Assembly (NCBI GenBank): GCA_018667915.1
Contig: JABIRI010000102.1
Span: 1 to 40,828, forward strand
Reading direction: 5' to 3'
Length of the DNA: 40,828 nucleotides
From: Opitutaceae bacterium
GTDB lineage: Bacteria > Verrucomicrobiota > Verrucomicrobiia > Opitutales > Opitutaceae
Both the position numbers and the translations under genes were made by a program. Each line of letters opens with the position of its first letter. The stretch's first letter is position 1. Positions 7,068 through 16,534 of the stretch are shown here, one piece after another. Below the pieces are notes generated by a model. The model did no database searches. It was not told the origin of the DNA and saw nothing but the letters and a program-made list of their open reading frames with translations.

Positions 7068-9623
7068 TTAGCGGTTCTGAAAAATCTCACTACTCACGAC
7101 CGAGGTCACGAGATCCCGTAAACCGAGGGGAACATCCGAGTCCGCAGCAGCGAGCGTGGAGATTTCGCGGCGGTCCCGGAAGGTCATTTCTCGGCCCGTC
7201 GCATAGACCAACAATTTCTCGGTCAGGGTGTGAGCAAAGCGATCCTTCCGCGCGAGTAACACCTGTTTGAGCCCGTGCGCCGTGTCGAAGGCTTCGCCAC
7301 TGGGCAGTTCACCCGCCCCGTCAATCGGTTGGCCGACGGTTCGCTTACTCCCTGTCCTTGGACCCGGATAATTTTCCCGGTATCCCCCAATCGGGTCGAA
7401 AAATTCCAGTGCGAACCCAATCGGATCAATTTTCGCATGACAGTCCGCACACGCCTGCACTTCGCGATGTTTTACCAATTGCTCCCGCACGGTAATCGCG
7501 CCGCGCGTGTCTGGCTCAAGTGGTTCGACATCGGGTGGCGGCGGCGATGGTGGCGTGCCCAAAATATTCTCCAACACCCATACTCCACGAACCACCGGCG
7601 ACGTCTCCACGCCGTTCGCCGTTACAGTCAAAACACTGGCGTGCCCCAGCAGCCCGCCTCGATTCGAATCCGCCGGCAGCTCCACCCGGCGAAACGTTTC
7701 TCCGTGCACGTCGCCCAAGCCGTAGTGTTTGGCCAACGGACCATTCACAAACGTATAGTCGCTATCAAGAAAGTCTTCGATCCTGCCATTGGTCGCCAAT
7801 AGGTTCGCAAAATACTCCCGAGTCTCGACCCGCATCGCCCGCTCGAGTCGTTGCGTGTAGTAGGCTTCAAATTCCTTCTCATCGGGAAGCATGCTGCCGA
7901 GGGTGTTCAGCCTTAACCACGCGTCGGTGAATCGCGTGACGAACGCATCCGCCTTGTCATGCTTCAACATGCGATCGACTTCCGATTCCAACACGCCGGG
8001 TTGCTTCAACTCCCCTGCTGCCGCCAACGCAAACAATGACTCGTCGGGCATGGAGCTCCAAAGAAAATAGGATAATCGCGATGCGAGTTGATATTGATCC
8101 AACTCTCGCTCCATCGCCTCATCCCCTTCGTCGAGATACAAAAACTTCGGCGAACTCAGCATTGCCGCTAACCCCAGCTTCAGCGCGGCCTCCGGTGTTT
8201 TGCCCGTCGCCTGCTGCTGCCGCACGAAGTCCGCGTAGTGCTGGATACCTTCCGTAGTCTGCGGTCGCCGAAAGGCCCGGCTGCCGAACTCCACCAGCGT
8301 CCGTTCGATATCGACACGCGCCACATCGGTCTCTTTCCCGAAGATCGTTTGGTGGCTACGTTGCGGCCAGGTATCAAAGGTCGGGCCTTCGATCTCCATC
8401 GCATGCACCCGCAGGCGTGGTCCTTCGTAAACTTCGCCGATCGTCGGGTTATCCAGATTCTTCGCTTCCTCCAGCCCTTCCTGCAATAGGTAGTCCTGCG
8501 TCCGCACGACTTCGGGATGATACTTCGCCGCCACGCGAGTAATTGTCGGCTTGCTGGCGACCCCATTGATCCAGTGGAAAAACGGTGTGCTGCCCTTCTC
8601 TAGCCAAACCGTCGCGCTGTAATCCGTCGGCACTTCATCCACCAACTCAAATACCGCTACTTCACGCCGTCCCTTGTAGGCGGACTTCGAGAGCAGTCGT
8701 GGCTCCGGTGCAATGACGAGTCCCATTTTCATCGGCTCCGAAAAATCGATTTTGAAATCCCGTGCCGTGTAAGGATGATCCAGTCGGTTAATCGCTTCGG
8801 CCCGCACGGTAATCCGGTAGTAGCCATCGGACGGCACTCCGCTCTTCGAAAATTTCTGCGGATAATTAGGGTGACGCTCAACCGACTCACCGTGACCGAT
8901 ATCCATGAACTTATCGTGGAAGTTGATCCGCCACGTCACCGGTGCGCGCGTCCGATCTTCCGGTAATACTCCGCCAAAATCGTTCGCCGTAAATCGATAG
9001 AGTTGCGAGGCCGGTTGCTCAGATTCGAAACGGATCGCCTTGTCCAAATAGTCCTCGGCGACCTCCAGATAGCGACGCAACTGAAAATCGGAAAGCACGA
9101 GTGCCTCACCCACATTATCAAATCCATCTACGACCACATCTTCGGGGAAGTCGGCCGTCACCTCAAACGCCTCGGAGTGCACACCCAATAAATCACGAAG
9201 CGTATTCTCATACTCAGCCAGATTGAGTCGACGCATCACAGTCGAATCAGGCACCTGGGTTTCGGCCGCAACCGTGAGGGTTTCGGTCAGCCAATCGATC
9301 ATCTTCCGGGTCTCTCCGATGCCCGGTTGTTTCACGTCATCCTCTAGCGGGGGCATGTCCCCGAGGTTGAGCATATCGAGCACTTCTTCGACGAGCGTCA
9401 GATTGCCCGAATCGGAAAAATCGAGCGATAGACCGTCCAAGCGCCGATCTCCCTTCTGCTTTTCCTCCCCATGACATCCCACACAGTATTCCGCCACGAA
9501 TGCATCCGCCATCGGTGGCAACGCAGTGGAATGGCTGATCGTTGCTGCCATGGCACCGGAGGAAAATAGACCGGCCGCGAACAGACCGAAGTTCACCTGA
9601 ATCGTTTGGGCCGTGGCAAACAT
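7068..9623 (-). CDS. DUF1592-family multidomain c-type cytochrome
   Basis: About 851 residues with a signal-like N-terminus (LFAAGLFSSGAMA). A c-type heme site CVGCH lies at residues 47-51, followed by the DUF1587 region (MRRLNLAEYENTLRDLLG), a carbohydrate-binding-like middle part, the DUF1592 region (LASRLSYFLWSSMPDESL), the DUF1588 region (NRGGLLGHASVLTVTANG, then a second CADCH site at 725-729) and a DUF1585-type C-terminus (EKLLVYATGREM). This order is typical of PVC and myxobacterial proteins predicted to work in periplasmic redox chemistry; the substrate is unknown. A GTG codon at 9626 directly precedes the ATG at 9623; either gives a one- or four-base overlap with the DUF1552 stop, indicating translational coupling. 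Confidence 0.9.
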   Translation of the reverse strand: MFATAQTIQVNFGLFAAGLFSSGAMAATISHSTALPPMADAFVAEYCVGCHGEEKQKGDRRLDGLSLDFSDSGNLTLVEEVLDMLNLGDMPPLEDDVKQPGIGETRKMIDWLTETLTVAAETQVPDSTVMRRLNLAEYENTLRDLLGVHSEAFEVTADFPEDVVVDGFDNVGEALVLSDFQLRRYLEVAEDYLDKAIRFESEQPASQLYRFTANDFGGVLPEDRTRAPVTWRINFHDKFMDIGHGESVERHPNYPQKFSKSGVPSDGYYRITVRAEAINRLDHPYTARDFKIDFSEPMKMGLVIAPEPRLLSKSAYKGRREVAVFELVDEVPTDYSATVWLEKGSTPFFHWINGVASKPTITRVAAKYHPEVVRTQDYLLQEGLEEAKNLDNPTIGEVYEGPRLRVHAMEIEGPTFDTWPQRSHQTIFGKETDVARVDIERTLVEFGSRAFRRPQTTEGIQHYADFVRQQQATGKTPEAALKLGLAAMLSSPKFLYLDEGDEAMERELDQYQLASRLSYFLWSSMPDESLFALAAAGELKQPGVLESEVDRMLKHDKADAFVTRFTDAWLRLNTLGSMLPDEKEFEAYYTQRLERAMRVETREYFANLLATNGRIEDFLDSDYTFVNGPLAKHYGLGDVHGETFRRVELPADSNRGGLLGHASVLTVTANGVETSPVVRGVWVLENILGTPPSPPPPDVEPLEPDTRGAITVREQLVKHREVQACADCHAKIDPIGFALEFFDPIGGYRENYPGPRTGSKRTVGQPIDGAGELPSGEAFDTAHGLKQVLLARKDRFAHTLTEKLLVYATGREMTFRDRREISTLAAADSDVPLGLRDLVTSVVSSEIFQNR

Positions 9624-10918
9624 CACGCGACTTCCAGACCTGTGAGCGTTCCGCTTGAACTGGAGAACTGATCCAGTTCTAGGCCGAACTGCTGCAACAT
9701 CGACACGAATAAATTGGCCGCGCGTGTTTCCGTGCCGCGTCCTTTGTCTTTCTCAAATTGAAGATGATTTCCGTGCCGGAAACCACCACCCGCAAGGAGC
9801 AGCGGCAGGTCCTTGTTGCTATGAGAACTCGCGTTGCCCATTCCGCTGCCGATCAGCGACATGGTATTATCAAAAAGTGTCTTACCGTTCGGCTCGTCGA
9901 TTGCCTTCAATTGGTCGAGAAACCGCGCAAACTGGGTTGTGTGGAAAATTTCTATCTTGGCCAACTCCTGCAGGTAACTCTCCACGCGGCCGTGGTGAGT
10001 GAGCTGGTGATAACCGCGCGACACGCCTAGGCCGCCGTTGCTGTGCCCGATGTCATTCGAACTGAACGTAATCACCCGCGTCGAATCCGTCTGCAGCGCG
10101 AGCGCCATCAGATCGTAATAGAGCGGAACCCGCTCCGCAAAAGTCAGCCCATCCGCATCCTTGGGCAATTCGTAGTCCACCACGGGCTTGGGTTTGTGCA
10201 ACCAGGCGCGGGATTGGGTGAGACGATTTTCCACCTCACGGATTGTGGTAAAATAACGATCCAGTTTTTCCTTATCGCGATGCCCGACCCGATTCATCAA
10301 TCGATCAGCGTCCGTTTTCACCAGATCCAAAATACTGAGCCGGTCCTGATACGTCACTTGCAACTGCTCTACTTGGGAGGCGTCCGTGCGTTGAAAGAGC
10401 AGCGCGAAGAGCACGTTCAAGTTCGCGACCTGCGGCAATGCCACCCCCGAGCTCGACCACGACAACATGTTGTGTGTATCCACTGCTCCGGAGGCCAACT
10501 GCAGCGACTGAAACCGTGTTTGCGCTCCCACCATTTGCGCTGCCTTTTGGTCGACTGAAATATTCGCCTCCGGCCTGCCCTTGGAGTTTTTCGATAGGAT
10601 TCCGGTAAGAAATGCATGCACGCCACGATGGCCCTCGATCCCTTCCGAACCGTGATCCAGCTGCGAGAACACCGTGAAATCATCGCGATGCCGGGCCAGT
10701 GGTTTCAGCAATTCAGGCATGTCGTATCCGCGGCCGGTCTGAGTTGGGAAAAACAACTTGGGCACGAACCCCAATCCCACGCCTACACACACCATCCGCG
10801 TTGGGACCGACTGCGCTTTGCTGGTGGCCATGGCTTCAAGAAACGGGAGTGACAACGTCGCACCAGCTATACCTTTCAAAAACGTCCGCCGTTCCAGCGG
10901 TTGAGGTCTAACATGCAT
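9623..10918 (-). CDS. DUF1552-family Tat-exported protein
   Basis: 431 residues with a twin-arginine-like signal (ERRTFLKGIAGATLSLPFLEA, residues 9-29), so the protein is probably folded, with any cofactor, before export. The body matches DUF1552, distantly related to the alkaline-phosphatase-like DUF1501 proteins: GVGLGFVPKLFFPT, FSQLDHGSEGIEGHRGVHAFLTG, HNMLSWSSSGVALP, DLMALALQTDSTRVITF, and the C-terminal SLIGSGMGNASSHSNKDLP and LLLAGGGFRHG blocks. DUF1552 genes are regularly found directly before DUF1592 genes, as here, which suggests the two products act together in the periplasm. Their reaction is not established. This is the first gene of the operon; the spacer to 11240 carries the divergent promoters. 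Confidence 0.9.
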   Translation of the reverse strand: MHVRPQPLERRTFLKGIAGATLSLPFLEAMATSKAQSVPTRMVCVGVGLGFVPKLFFPTQTGRGYDMPELLKPLARHRDDFTVFSQLDHGSEGIEGHRGVHAFLTGILSKNSKGRPEANISVDQKAAQMVGAQTRFQSLQLASGAVDTHNMLSWSSSGVALPQVANLNVLFALLFQRTDASQVEQLQVTYQDRLSILDLVKTDADRLMNRVGHRDKEKLDRYFTTIREVENRLTQSRAWLHKPKPVVDYELPKDADGLTFAERVPLYYDLMALALQTDSTRVITFSSNDIGHSNGGLGVSRGYHQLTHHGRVESYLQELAKIEIFHTTQFARFLDQLKAIDEPNGKTLFDNTMSLIGSGMGNASSHSNKDLPLLLAGGGFRHGNHLQFEKDKGRGTETRAANLFVSMLQQFGLELDQFSSSSGTLTGLEVA

Positions 10919-11239
10919 GGGATAAAATCGATGGGGTTAACCGGCCAACAATCGCAAACCAGCGGGGTAAGATCTACGATAGTTAAAAGGAAAGGTCGCT
11001 CCGAAAAAATCACACCTCGCCCCCTCCTCCAACCAGAAAATACCGAACTCGCATCGCCCCGCTCAAACTAATCTACTCAACTTATACGCTTCTCATCCGG
11101 AACTCAGGAATTGCCCCTCCATTTTTGTGCCCCTTTATGCCATTTTGTGGCAATTGTTTCGGACTACCTCCCCATTTCGATTTCTTTGTCTCCTACACAT
11201 TTTACGCCCTTGATGCGCTCTATCACCTCCCTCTGCCCC
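10919..11239. other. Divergent intergenic region with TTTTGTG-like repeat
   Basis: This 321-bp spacer separates the divergent DUF1552 operon and DUF2911 gene, so both promoters should lie here. Bases 11121-11150 contain TTTTTGTGC and CCATTTTGTGG units similar to those at 2722 and 35812, with a small hairpin TGCCA-TTTTG-TGGCA at 11138-11152. No convincing -35/-10 pair was identified. Confidence 0.35.
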
Positions 11240-12094
11240 ATGAAAAACCTCATCCTTATCGCCGCCGTGGTTCTCACCACGTGCTTCTCCTCAGCTCAGC
11301 GACTGAACACCCCCACGCTCAGCCCGATCACAAAGATCACCCAACAAATCGGCCTCACCGAGATCGCCCTCGAATACTCACGGCCCTCCGCTAAGGACCG
11401 CCGAGTGATGGGCGGGTTAGTCCCTTACGGCGAAGTCTGGCGCACCGGCGCCAACGCCTCGACCAAGATTACTCTCACCGAATCCGCCACCATCGGCGGC
11501 CATTCCATCGAGGCCGGCACTTACGCCCTCTACACCATCCCGCGTAAGCAAACCTGGACGATCATCATCCACGGTAATACCAAGATGCGCAGCCTCGCCG
11601 GCGATGTTTATAAACAGGCCAACGACATCTTCCGCTTCGAAGCTTCGGCCAAAAACTCCTCTGATTACGTCGAGACGTTCACCCTGCAATTTGCCAACCT
11701 CAAAACCGATTCCGTGGACCTCGAACTGCGCTGGGCCAACACGGTGGTAGCGATTCCCTTCGGCGTCGAAGTGAATGAAAAAATCGCCGCGCAGATGACC
11801 GAGCTGCTCAAGAATCCGGCCAAGGTTCCCCACCGCACCTACTTCCAAGCCGCCGAATACAACCTGCACAACGACGGCGATCTTGATACTGCCCTTGCAT
11901 GGATCAACACCGCCTTGGACATGAAGGCCAAAGATCCACGCTACGGCCTGCTCAAAGCGAAGATTCAGGCAAAACAAGGTAACCGAATGGAAGCGATGGT
12001 CACAATCAATCAGGCTCACGATTGGGCGGTGAAATCCAACAACGCCAACTACACCGGCCAAACCGATCTCTTCCGCGCCTCCCTCCAGGAATAG
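11240..12094 (+). CDS. DUF2911 domain protein, exported
   Basis: The 284-residue product starts at an ATG giving a clean signal peptide (MKNLILIAAVVLTTCFSSA). An upstream in-frame ATG at 11213 would put extra residues before the signal and is less likely. The DUF2911 domain fills roughly residues 25-170: EIALEYSRPSAKDRRVMG, VPYGEVWRTGANASTKITL, GTYALYTIPRKQTWTIIIHG and VDLELRWANTVVAIPF. The C-terminal 100 residues are helical and TPR-like (AEYNLHNDGDLDTALAWINTAL, KAKIQAKQGNRMEAMVTINQA). The family is common in Bacteroidota and Verrucomicrobiota and has no assigned reaction. It is probably monocistronic: upstream is divergent and downstream is convergent. Confidence 0.88.
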   Translation: MKNLILIAAVVLTTCFSSAQRLNTPTLSPITKITQQIGLTEIALEYSRPSAKDRRVMGGLVPYGEVWRTGANASTKITLTESATIGGHSIEAGTYALYTIPRKQTWTIIIHGNTKMRSLAGDVYKQANDIFRFEASAKNSSDYVETFTLQFANLKTDSVDLELRWANTVVAIPFGVEVNEKIAAQMTELLKNPAKVPHRTYFQAAEYNLHNDGDLDTALAWINTALDMKAKDPRYGLLKAKIQAKQGNRMEAMVTINQAHDWAVKSNNANYTGQTDLFRASLQE

Positions 12095-12201
12095 ACTTCG
12101 TCCCGGTCACTCCACCGTTTTTTCACAGGAATCAGCAGGAAGGGTCTAGCTCCGTCCGGACCGTGGTTCACTCATCCAGCGCTGCCGCATCCCGTGAGGA
12201 C

Positions 12202-14196
12202 TTAAGCTTCATAAGCCCGGACTTCGTATATCCCGACCTCAGGACCCGTTCCTCGCTCCACCGTTATCCGGATCGAGCGAAGTTTAAGCGGATCAAAATG
12301 ATGACGCCGCAACCGCTGGTAATTGTTTTCCACTTTCGCCAGTTGGCGTTCCGACCCGTTCGGCAAAACCCCGACAACCTCGTAATTCCGTGACGTCTCC
12401 GGCTGAGGCCCGGAAAGCATTTCGCCCTGTAGCCAATACAGGGAGGTCATGGTGAGATCGCGGTGCAGACCGGTATCGTGGGTAATCTGAATTTGACCGA
12501 CCTGAACCGGCTTATCCCACGTCAACTCGATCCAGGCTCCGTCACGGTCCAGCTTGGTCATCCACCGATGAGCCGACTCATTGGGCTTATCGTAACTCCG
12601 ACCCGAGAGGATATTTTGGGGCGACGTGCCGCCGGTCGATCCGGACGCGGTCACCGTCGCACTTCGCGCCAGGTCTCGGGGATCCCGGTTTTCCTGTCCG
12701 AGAATATGCGCGCCGTCCCGCAGGAGTTGCTGCTGCAGGTCCTGAAGATGAGCCGAGTCATTCCGAAGTCCCCGAGGGGTAATTTTCTTGGACTGACATT
12801 GGTGCGCGGCCGTGCCCGCCGCCTGACCGATGACCGCACAGGTCAACATGACGCGCAGCGAAGAAAACGCGACGTGACTCGCGCTCACATTGCGGCCCGC
12901 CATCAGGAGGTTGGTTATGTTTTTAGAATACAGGCTGCCAAAAGGAATATTGTAGGGTTCGTCATAATTTATCTGTTGCGCCGGGCGACGGTCTTTCGCG
13001 TCAAACCCACCCGCCGGGTGATCATCCAATGACCATCCCCCGAAGGCTACGCCATCGGTAAACTGTTTCCAGTCACCCTGGACATGCTGCTGGGTGAGCG
13101 TCGTGTCCCCGATCAACCGCCGGGAGTCTCGTTTCCCCGGAATCATACCCACGGTTTCCAGCGCCCAGTTTTTCGACTTGGGATACAGCCCACTGTTTTT
13201 GATGTGGTCCCACACCCCCAGAACCACCGCGAGGAGTTCAAATCTCAGGAGCTCATTGTCGCGAATCGTATCGTAGATTCCGCCTAATTCGATCCACCAA
13301 TACCCGTATTCCCATGATTCGGTTCCCACGCTGCGATGTTTTAAATCCTCCGCGCCGATTGAACGTGCCCATGACGGCGCCTCGAAATACATTTCCTGAT
13401 CGTGTTCGCGAGCCGTGAAGAGAATCGATGAACCCTGGGTCGTGCCCGGCGCATCATAATCGGCCAAGGATTCACCAAACATAGAGGAGGGCTCCCGCCC
13501 TACCCGCATCTCGGCACCCGCCTCGAACCCGAGACGACTATCCCCCGTGCAATCGATGAACATTGTAGCTTGGACATGATACAAATGCTCCGTCTTGTCA
13601 CACCGCGCCCAAACCGAATCGATCCGGTATTTCATTTTTTCCACCCGGTAAACGGCGGTATCGAGGAGCAATCTGATGTTCGGCTCTCGGATAACTTTGT
13701 CGTAAAGAATCAGGTCCCATACCTCCCAGGAATATTGTCCGTTCTGATACCCATGGTCCAAACAGATCTCCTCCACAATTCCCCCTTCCCGAAATCCAAA
13801 ACGCGATCCACGAGGATGCATTTTTACTTCACTGCTGGCATTGCCACCCAGCCTGCTTCGATCCTGCACCAAAACGACCTTGGACCCGAGTCGAGCCGCG
13901 CTGATCGCAGCGCAAATGCCCGCCAGACCACCGCCTGCCACCAGCACGTCAGCCTGCAACTCGACTACCCGCATGTTCGGATCCGCCGACGCCGCCCCGG
14001 GCTTGATACCCTCCGGAGCCAACTCGTCGATGCGCTGACCGACTTCTGTTCGACGAACAAATCCGTCTTGTTCTGAGGCCAGACTCTGCGGCGCTTTTAC
14101 CAAAAGACCATAACCGGTCAGAGCGGAAGCACTGGCGATAAACTTACGGCGGCCCAACCGGGGGGCGTTCGATTTCGGGGCTGAATCATCATCCAT
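12202..14196 (-). CDS. FAD-dependent oxidoreductase with C-terminal F5/8-type (discoidin-like) domain
   Basis: 664 residues. A twin-arginine signal (GRRKFIASASALTGYGLL, residues 15-32) indicates Tat export. A Rossmann FAD-binding motif DVLVAGGGLAGICAAISA lies at residues 83-100, followed by the FAD_oxidored family blocks LGGNASSEVKMHPRG, ATMFIDCTGDSRLGFEAGAE and, near the end of the core, LLMAGRNVSASHVAFSSLRVM. The last 150 residues (from about ARSATVTASGSTGG) look like a discoidin/F5-8 type C carbohydrate-binding fold (WIELTWDKPVQVGQIQITHDTG). The enzyme may oxidise a sugar or glycan-linked substrate in the periplasm; this is inferred from the binding-type domain. It is followed by a convergent gene and lies 209 bp downstream of the lactonase gene on the same strand. 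Confidence 0.87.
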   Translation of the reverse strand: MDDDSAPKSNAPRLGRRKFIASASALTGYGLLVKAPQSLASEQDGFVRRTEVGQRIDELAPEGIKPGAASADPNMRVVELQADVLVAGGGLAGICAAISAARLGSKVVLVQDRSRLGGNASSEVKMHPRGSRFGFREGGIVEEICLDHGYQNGQYSWEVWDLILYDKVIREPNIRLLLDTAVYRVEKMKYRIDSVWARCDKTEHLYHVQATMFIDCTGDSRLGFEAGAEMRVGREPSSMFGESLADYDAPGTTQGSSILFTAREHDQEMYFEAPSWARSIGAEDLKHRSVGTESWEYGYWWIELGGIYDTIRDNELLRFELLAVVLGVWDHIKNSGLYPKSKNWALETVGMIPGKRDSRRLIGDTTLTQQHVQGDWKQFTDGVAFGGWSLDDHPAGGFDAKDRRPAQQINYDEPYNIPFGSLYSKNITNLLMAGRNVSASHVAFSSLRVMLTCAVIGQAAGTAAHQCQSKKITPRGLRNDSAHLQDLQQQLLRDGAHILGQENRDPRDLARSATVTASGSTGGTSPQNILSGRSYDKPNESAHRWMTKLDRDGAWIELTWDKPVQVGQIQITHDTGLHRDLTMTSLYWLQGEMLSGPQPETSRNYEVVGVLPNGSERQLAKVENNYQRLRRHHFDPLKLRSIRITVERGTGPEVGIYEVRAYEA

Positions 14197-14405
14197 GGCA
14201 ATGTCCTAGGGTAAGGGGTAACTCGTCGCAGGAGATCAAAATCTCCTTTCCCCCAGCCTCAACGAACACGCTACATTTACGAGCCAATTAACTGAGCCGA
14301 CCGTCTCACCGCCACCCGACTTCCGGGTGTTCCGAGTATTCCGTGGGCCAAATCAATCCCCCGTCTCGCCATCGTGACGTTTCACGGAACGACGGCGGAT
14401 GCCGC

Positions 14406-15515
14406 CTAATCAGCCACCAAGACCATGTCCCGAGAACCACCCGGCAGGTTGATACTCGCAGACCGCGAAAGCGTTCCATCATCTTCCACCGCATAAGCCG
14501 ACAAACGACTCTCACCCGTTTCACTTATCAAGAGATGCGAACCCGACGGCGACATCAACAATCGCACCGGAACGTCACCCACCATTGTCCGACTGAGCAG
14601 GGTCAATCTGCCATCCGCTTCGACCCGAAACGTGAACACGCTATCGTCATCACCTGTGAAATCGCGCATCGCTACAAACAACCGGGACGCATTGGGCGAA
14701 AGAACTATACTCGATGCGCTCAAGGCGCGTTTTTCTCTATCGAAGGGTGCCCGCCGCGGGAAGGTCGTCGCGTGCTGTATCGCCGAGAGCTGACCATTTT
14801 CCGCGATCTGATAAACGCTCACTCCGAGTTGCTGTTCGTTGCTAAAATACGCCAACGGCATGGACGGATGATAAACGACATGGCGCGGTCCAAACATCGC
14901 CGGAGGCTTGGCATCAAAGGGCTCCAACGCACTCAGCTCTCCGGTCTTTTCGTCAAAAGCATACTGAAAAATCGCGTTGTTGGTTTTAACGCAAGGCACG
15001 TAAACAAACCGATTGTCCGGCGTCGTCACGATGCAGTGGGCTTCCAGGTTCGGGGTCCGCGTTGAGGTGATGGCGGCACCGACCACCGCATTTTCATCGA
15101 GAGCGTGCGTCGCCACCAAGGCACTGCGGTAGTGCGTCGAAAGAAAATAGCGGCCCGTGCGATCCACGCTCAGGTATCCGCCCGCCTCGCCGACTGGTGA
15201 TGCGGAGGTTTGGCGCAAGGAACCATTGGCCGAAAGTTCAACCGTCGCCGCCACGGCTCCCGTTTGGGTCGATCCGCCTACAATGAGATGTTTTCCATCC
15301 GGATGGGCCGCCACCTCGTTCGCCCCAAAATCCAACGCCAACGCCGGACCCAATTCGAGCGCGATGCCAGCACTCGAAACCGTCGCGTTCACGGTGGTGA
15401 GTTGCTTGTTCTTCGTGTCGGGCAGGAACACGCGGAACGACGACTCCCCTGCCCCAGAGGATTGCGCCCACATCCCCGCCATCACGAATAAAACAAAAAC
15501 ACGTTTCAACATCAT
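14406..15515 (-). CDS. Lactonase-family seven-bladed beta-propeller protein
   Basis: The 370-residue product from the ATG at 15515 begins with a signal peptide (LKRVFVLFVMAGMWAQSSGAG). The open frame extends upstream to 15668, but that extension has no signal character and overlaps the 5' end of the divergent GDPD gene, so it was rejected. The body is a run of about 45-residue beta-propeller repeats characteristic of the 6-phosphogluconolactonase/lactonase (YbhE-like) family: NEVAAHPDGKHLIVGG, YLSVDRTGRYFLSTHY, AHCIVTTPDNRFVYVP, GPRHVVYHPSMPLAYFSNE, SSIVLSPNASRLFVAMR and VRLLMSPSGSHLLISE. Because it is exported, it is unlikely to serve the cytoplasmic pentose-phosphate pathway; a periplasmic sugar lactone is a guess. 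Confidence 0.85.
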   Translation of the reverse strand: MMLKRVFVLFVMAGMWAQSSGAGESSFRVFLPDTKNKQLTTVNATVSSAGIALELGPALALDFGANEVAAHPDGKHLIVGGSTQTGAVAATVELSANGSLRQTSASPVGEAGGYLSVDRTGRYFLSTHYRSALVATHALDENAVVGAAITSTRTPNLEAHCIVTTPDNRFVYVPCVKTNNAIFQYAFDEKTGELSALEPFDAKPPAMFGPRHVVYHPSMPLAYFSNEQQLGVSVYQIAENGQLSAIQHATTFPRRAPFDREKRALSASSIVLSPNASRLFVAMRDFTGDDDSVFTFRVEADGRLTLLSRTMVGDVPVRLLMSPSGSHLLISETGESRLSAYAVEDDGTLSRSASINLPGGSRDMVLVAD

Positions 15516-15667
15516 CGCGACAGCCTGACCACCCACTCCTGATGAACAAGCCAAACAGGTCCACGCCATGGCCGCATCACAAAATGGCCATTTGCCATAG
15601 GCAGACCTTATCGCTTGGGTAACCCTTCTTTCCTTTGGTTGGCAGGCCCGCCTTCTCTCTTTTTTCA

Positions 15668-16534
15668 ATGAACCACTCCCAAGCCATCACCCACATCGCG
15701 TCTTTGTTGGTATTGGTGTGCATTCCCGGGGCGAAAGGGTCTGACCATGTTTCCGAAAGCGAGGCCCGCAATCACCCTGACGTTCTGATCGCGGCGCATC
15801 GCGGGGGTTATGAATCAGATAAAGCAGACCGCGCACCTGAGAACTCGGTCGCCAATATTAGCGTAAGCCACCGTAAGGGTTTCGCGATCTACGAGACCGA
15901 CATTCAACGCACCGCCGACGGTCATTTTGTGATCATGCACGACGCCACCCTCGATCGCGAAACCACCGGAACAGGTCACGCCCAAGACTACACTTTGGCG
16001 AAACTCAAGCAGTTGCACAAACGGTATCGCGATGGCTCCGTTTCTACCCACCACATCGCAACGCTGAAGGAGTTTTTGCGGGAAGGTAAAAATCGCACGA
16101 TCTTTAAAGCCGATTTAAAGCCCGGCGTGAGTGCACACTTCCCCGCGATGATGCAATTGGTCAACAAACTCGACGCGCATGATGGCATCATCTTCCGCGT
16201 GCCCTATCAAGAGGCCGATCTATTCGATCAATATAAGCATGGCGGCATATTCACTTCTCCGGCTCAGATAATGTTCAAGGTTTCCAGTCGCGTGCAAATC
16301 GACGACATCAAATCCCGATTTGATCCGCAATGGATTCAGATCGATCTCGCCAAGACCGAGCCGACCACTCCCACGGCATTGGATCTGATCCGTTACGCGA
16401 CCAGCCAGGGTCTGATGGTTGAAACCCACGCAGAGGGAAACGCCGAAGACTGGACTAAACTCATTCGTGCCGGAGTGCGGATGTTTCACACTAATCGTCC
16501 CACCGAATTGAAAATGTTTCTAAGCCCACTATGA
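15668..16534 (+). CDS. Glycerophosphodiester phosphodiesterase family protein, exported
   Basis: 288 residues from the ATG at 15668. The signal peptide covers about residues 1-25 (ITHIASLLVLVCIPGAKG). The GDPD catalytic set is complete: HR at 44-45 (IAAHRGG), EN at 58-59 (APENSV), E-x-D at 76-78 (YETDIQ) and HD at 91-92 (MHDATLDRETTGTG). The family hydrolyses glycerophosphodiesters to glycerol-3-phosphate and an alcohol, and its metal ligands are the Glu and Asp residues listed. Export points to scavenging of lipid headgroups or teichoic-like polymers. The stop codon overlaps the start of the next SGNH hydrolase gene by four bases (ATGA), so the two are co-translated. Confidence 0.92.
   Translation: MNHSQAITHIASLLVLVCIPGAKGSDHVSESEARNHPDVLIAAHRGGYESDKADRAPENSVANISVSHRKGFAIYETDIQRTADGHFVIMHDATLDRETTGTGHAQDYTLAKLKQLHKRYRDGSVSTHHIATLKEFLREGKNRTIFKADLKPGVSAHFPAMMQLVNKLDAHDGIIFRVPYQEADLFDQYKHGGIFTSPAQIMFKVSSRVQIDDIKSRFDPQWIQIDLAKTEPTTPTALDLIRYATSQGLMVETHAEGNAEDWTKLIRAGVRMFHTNRPTELKMFLSPL

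Noticed and set aside
15515-15668. N-terminal extension of the lactonase gene to 15668
   Set aside because: It lacks signal-peptide character, and its far end abuts the divergent GDPD start, leaving no room for promoters.
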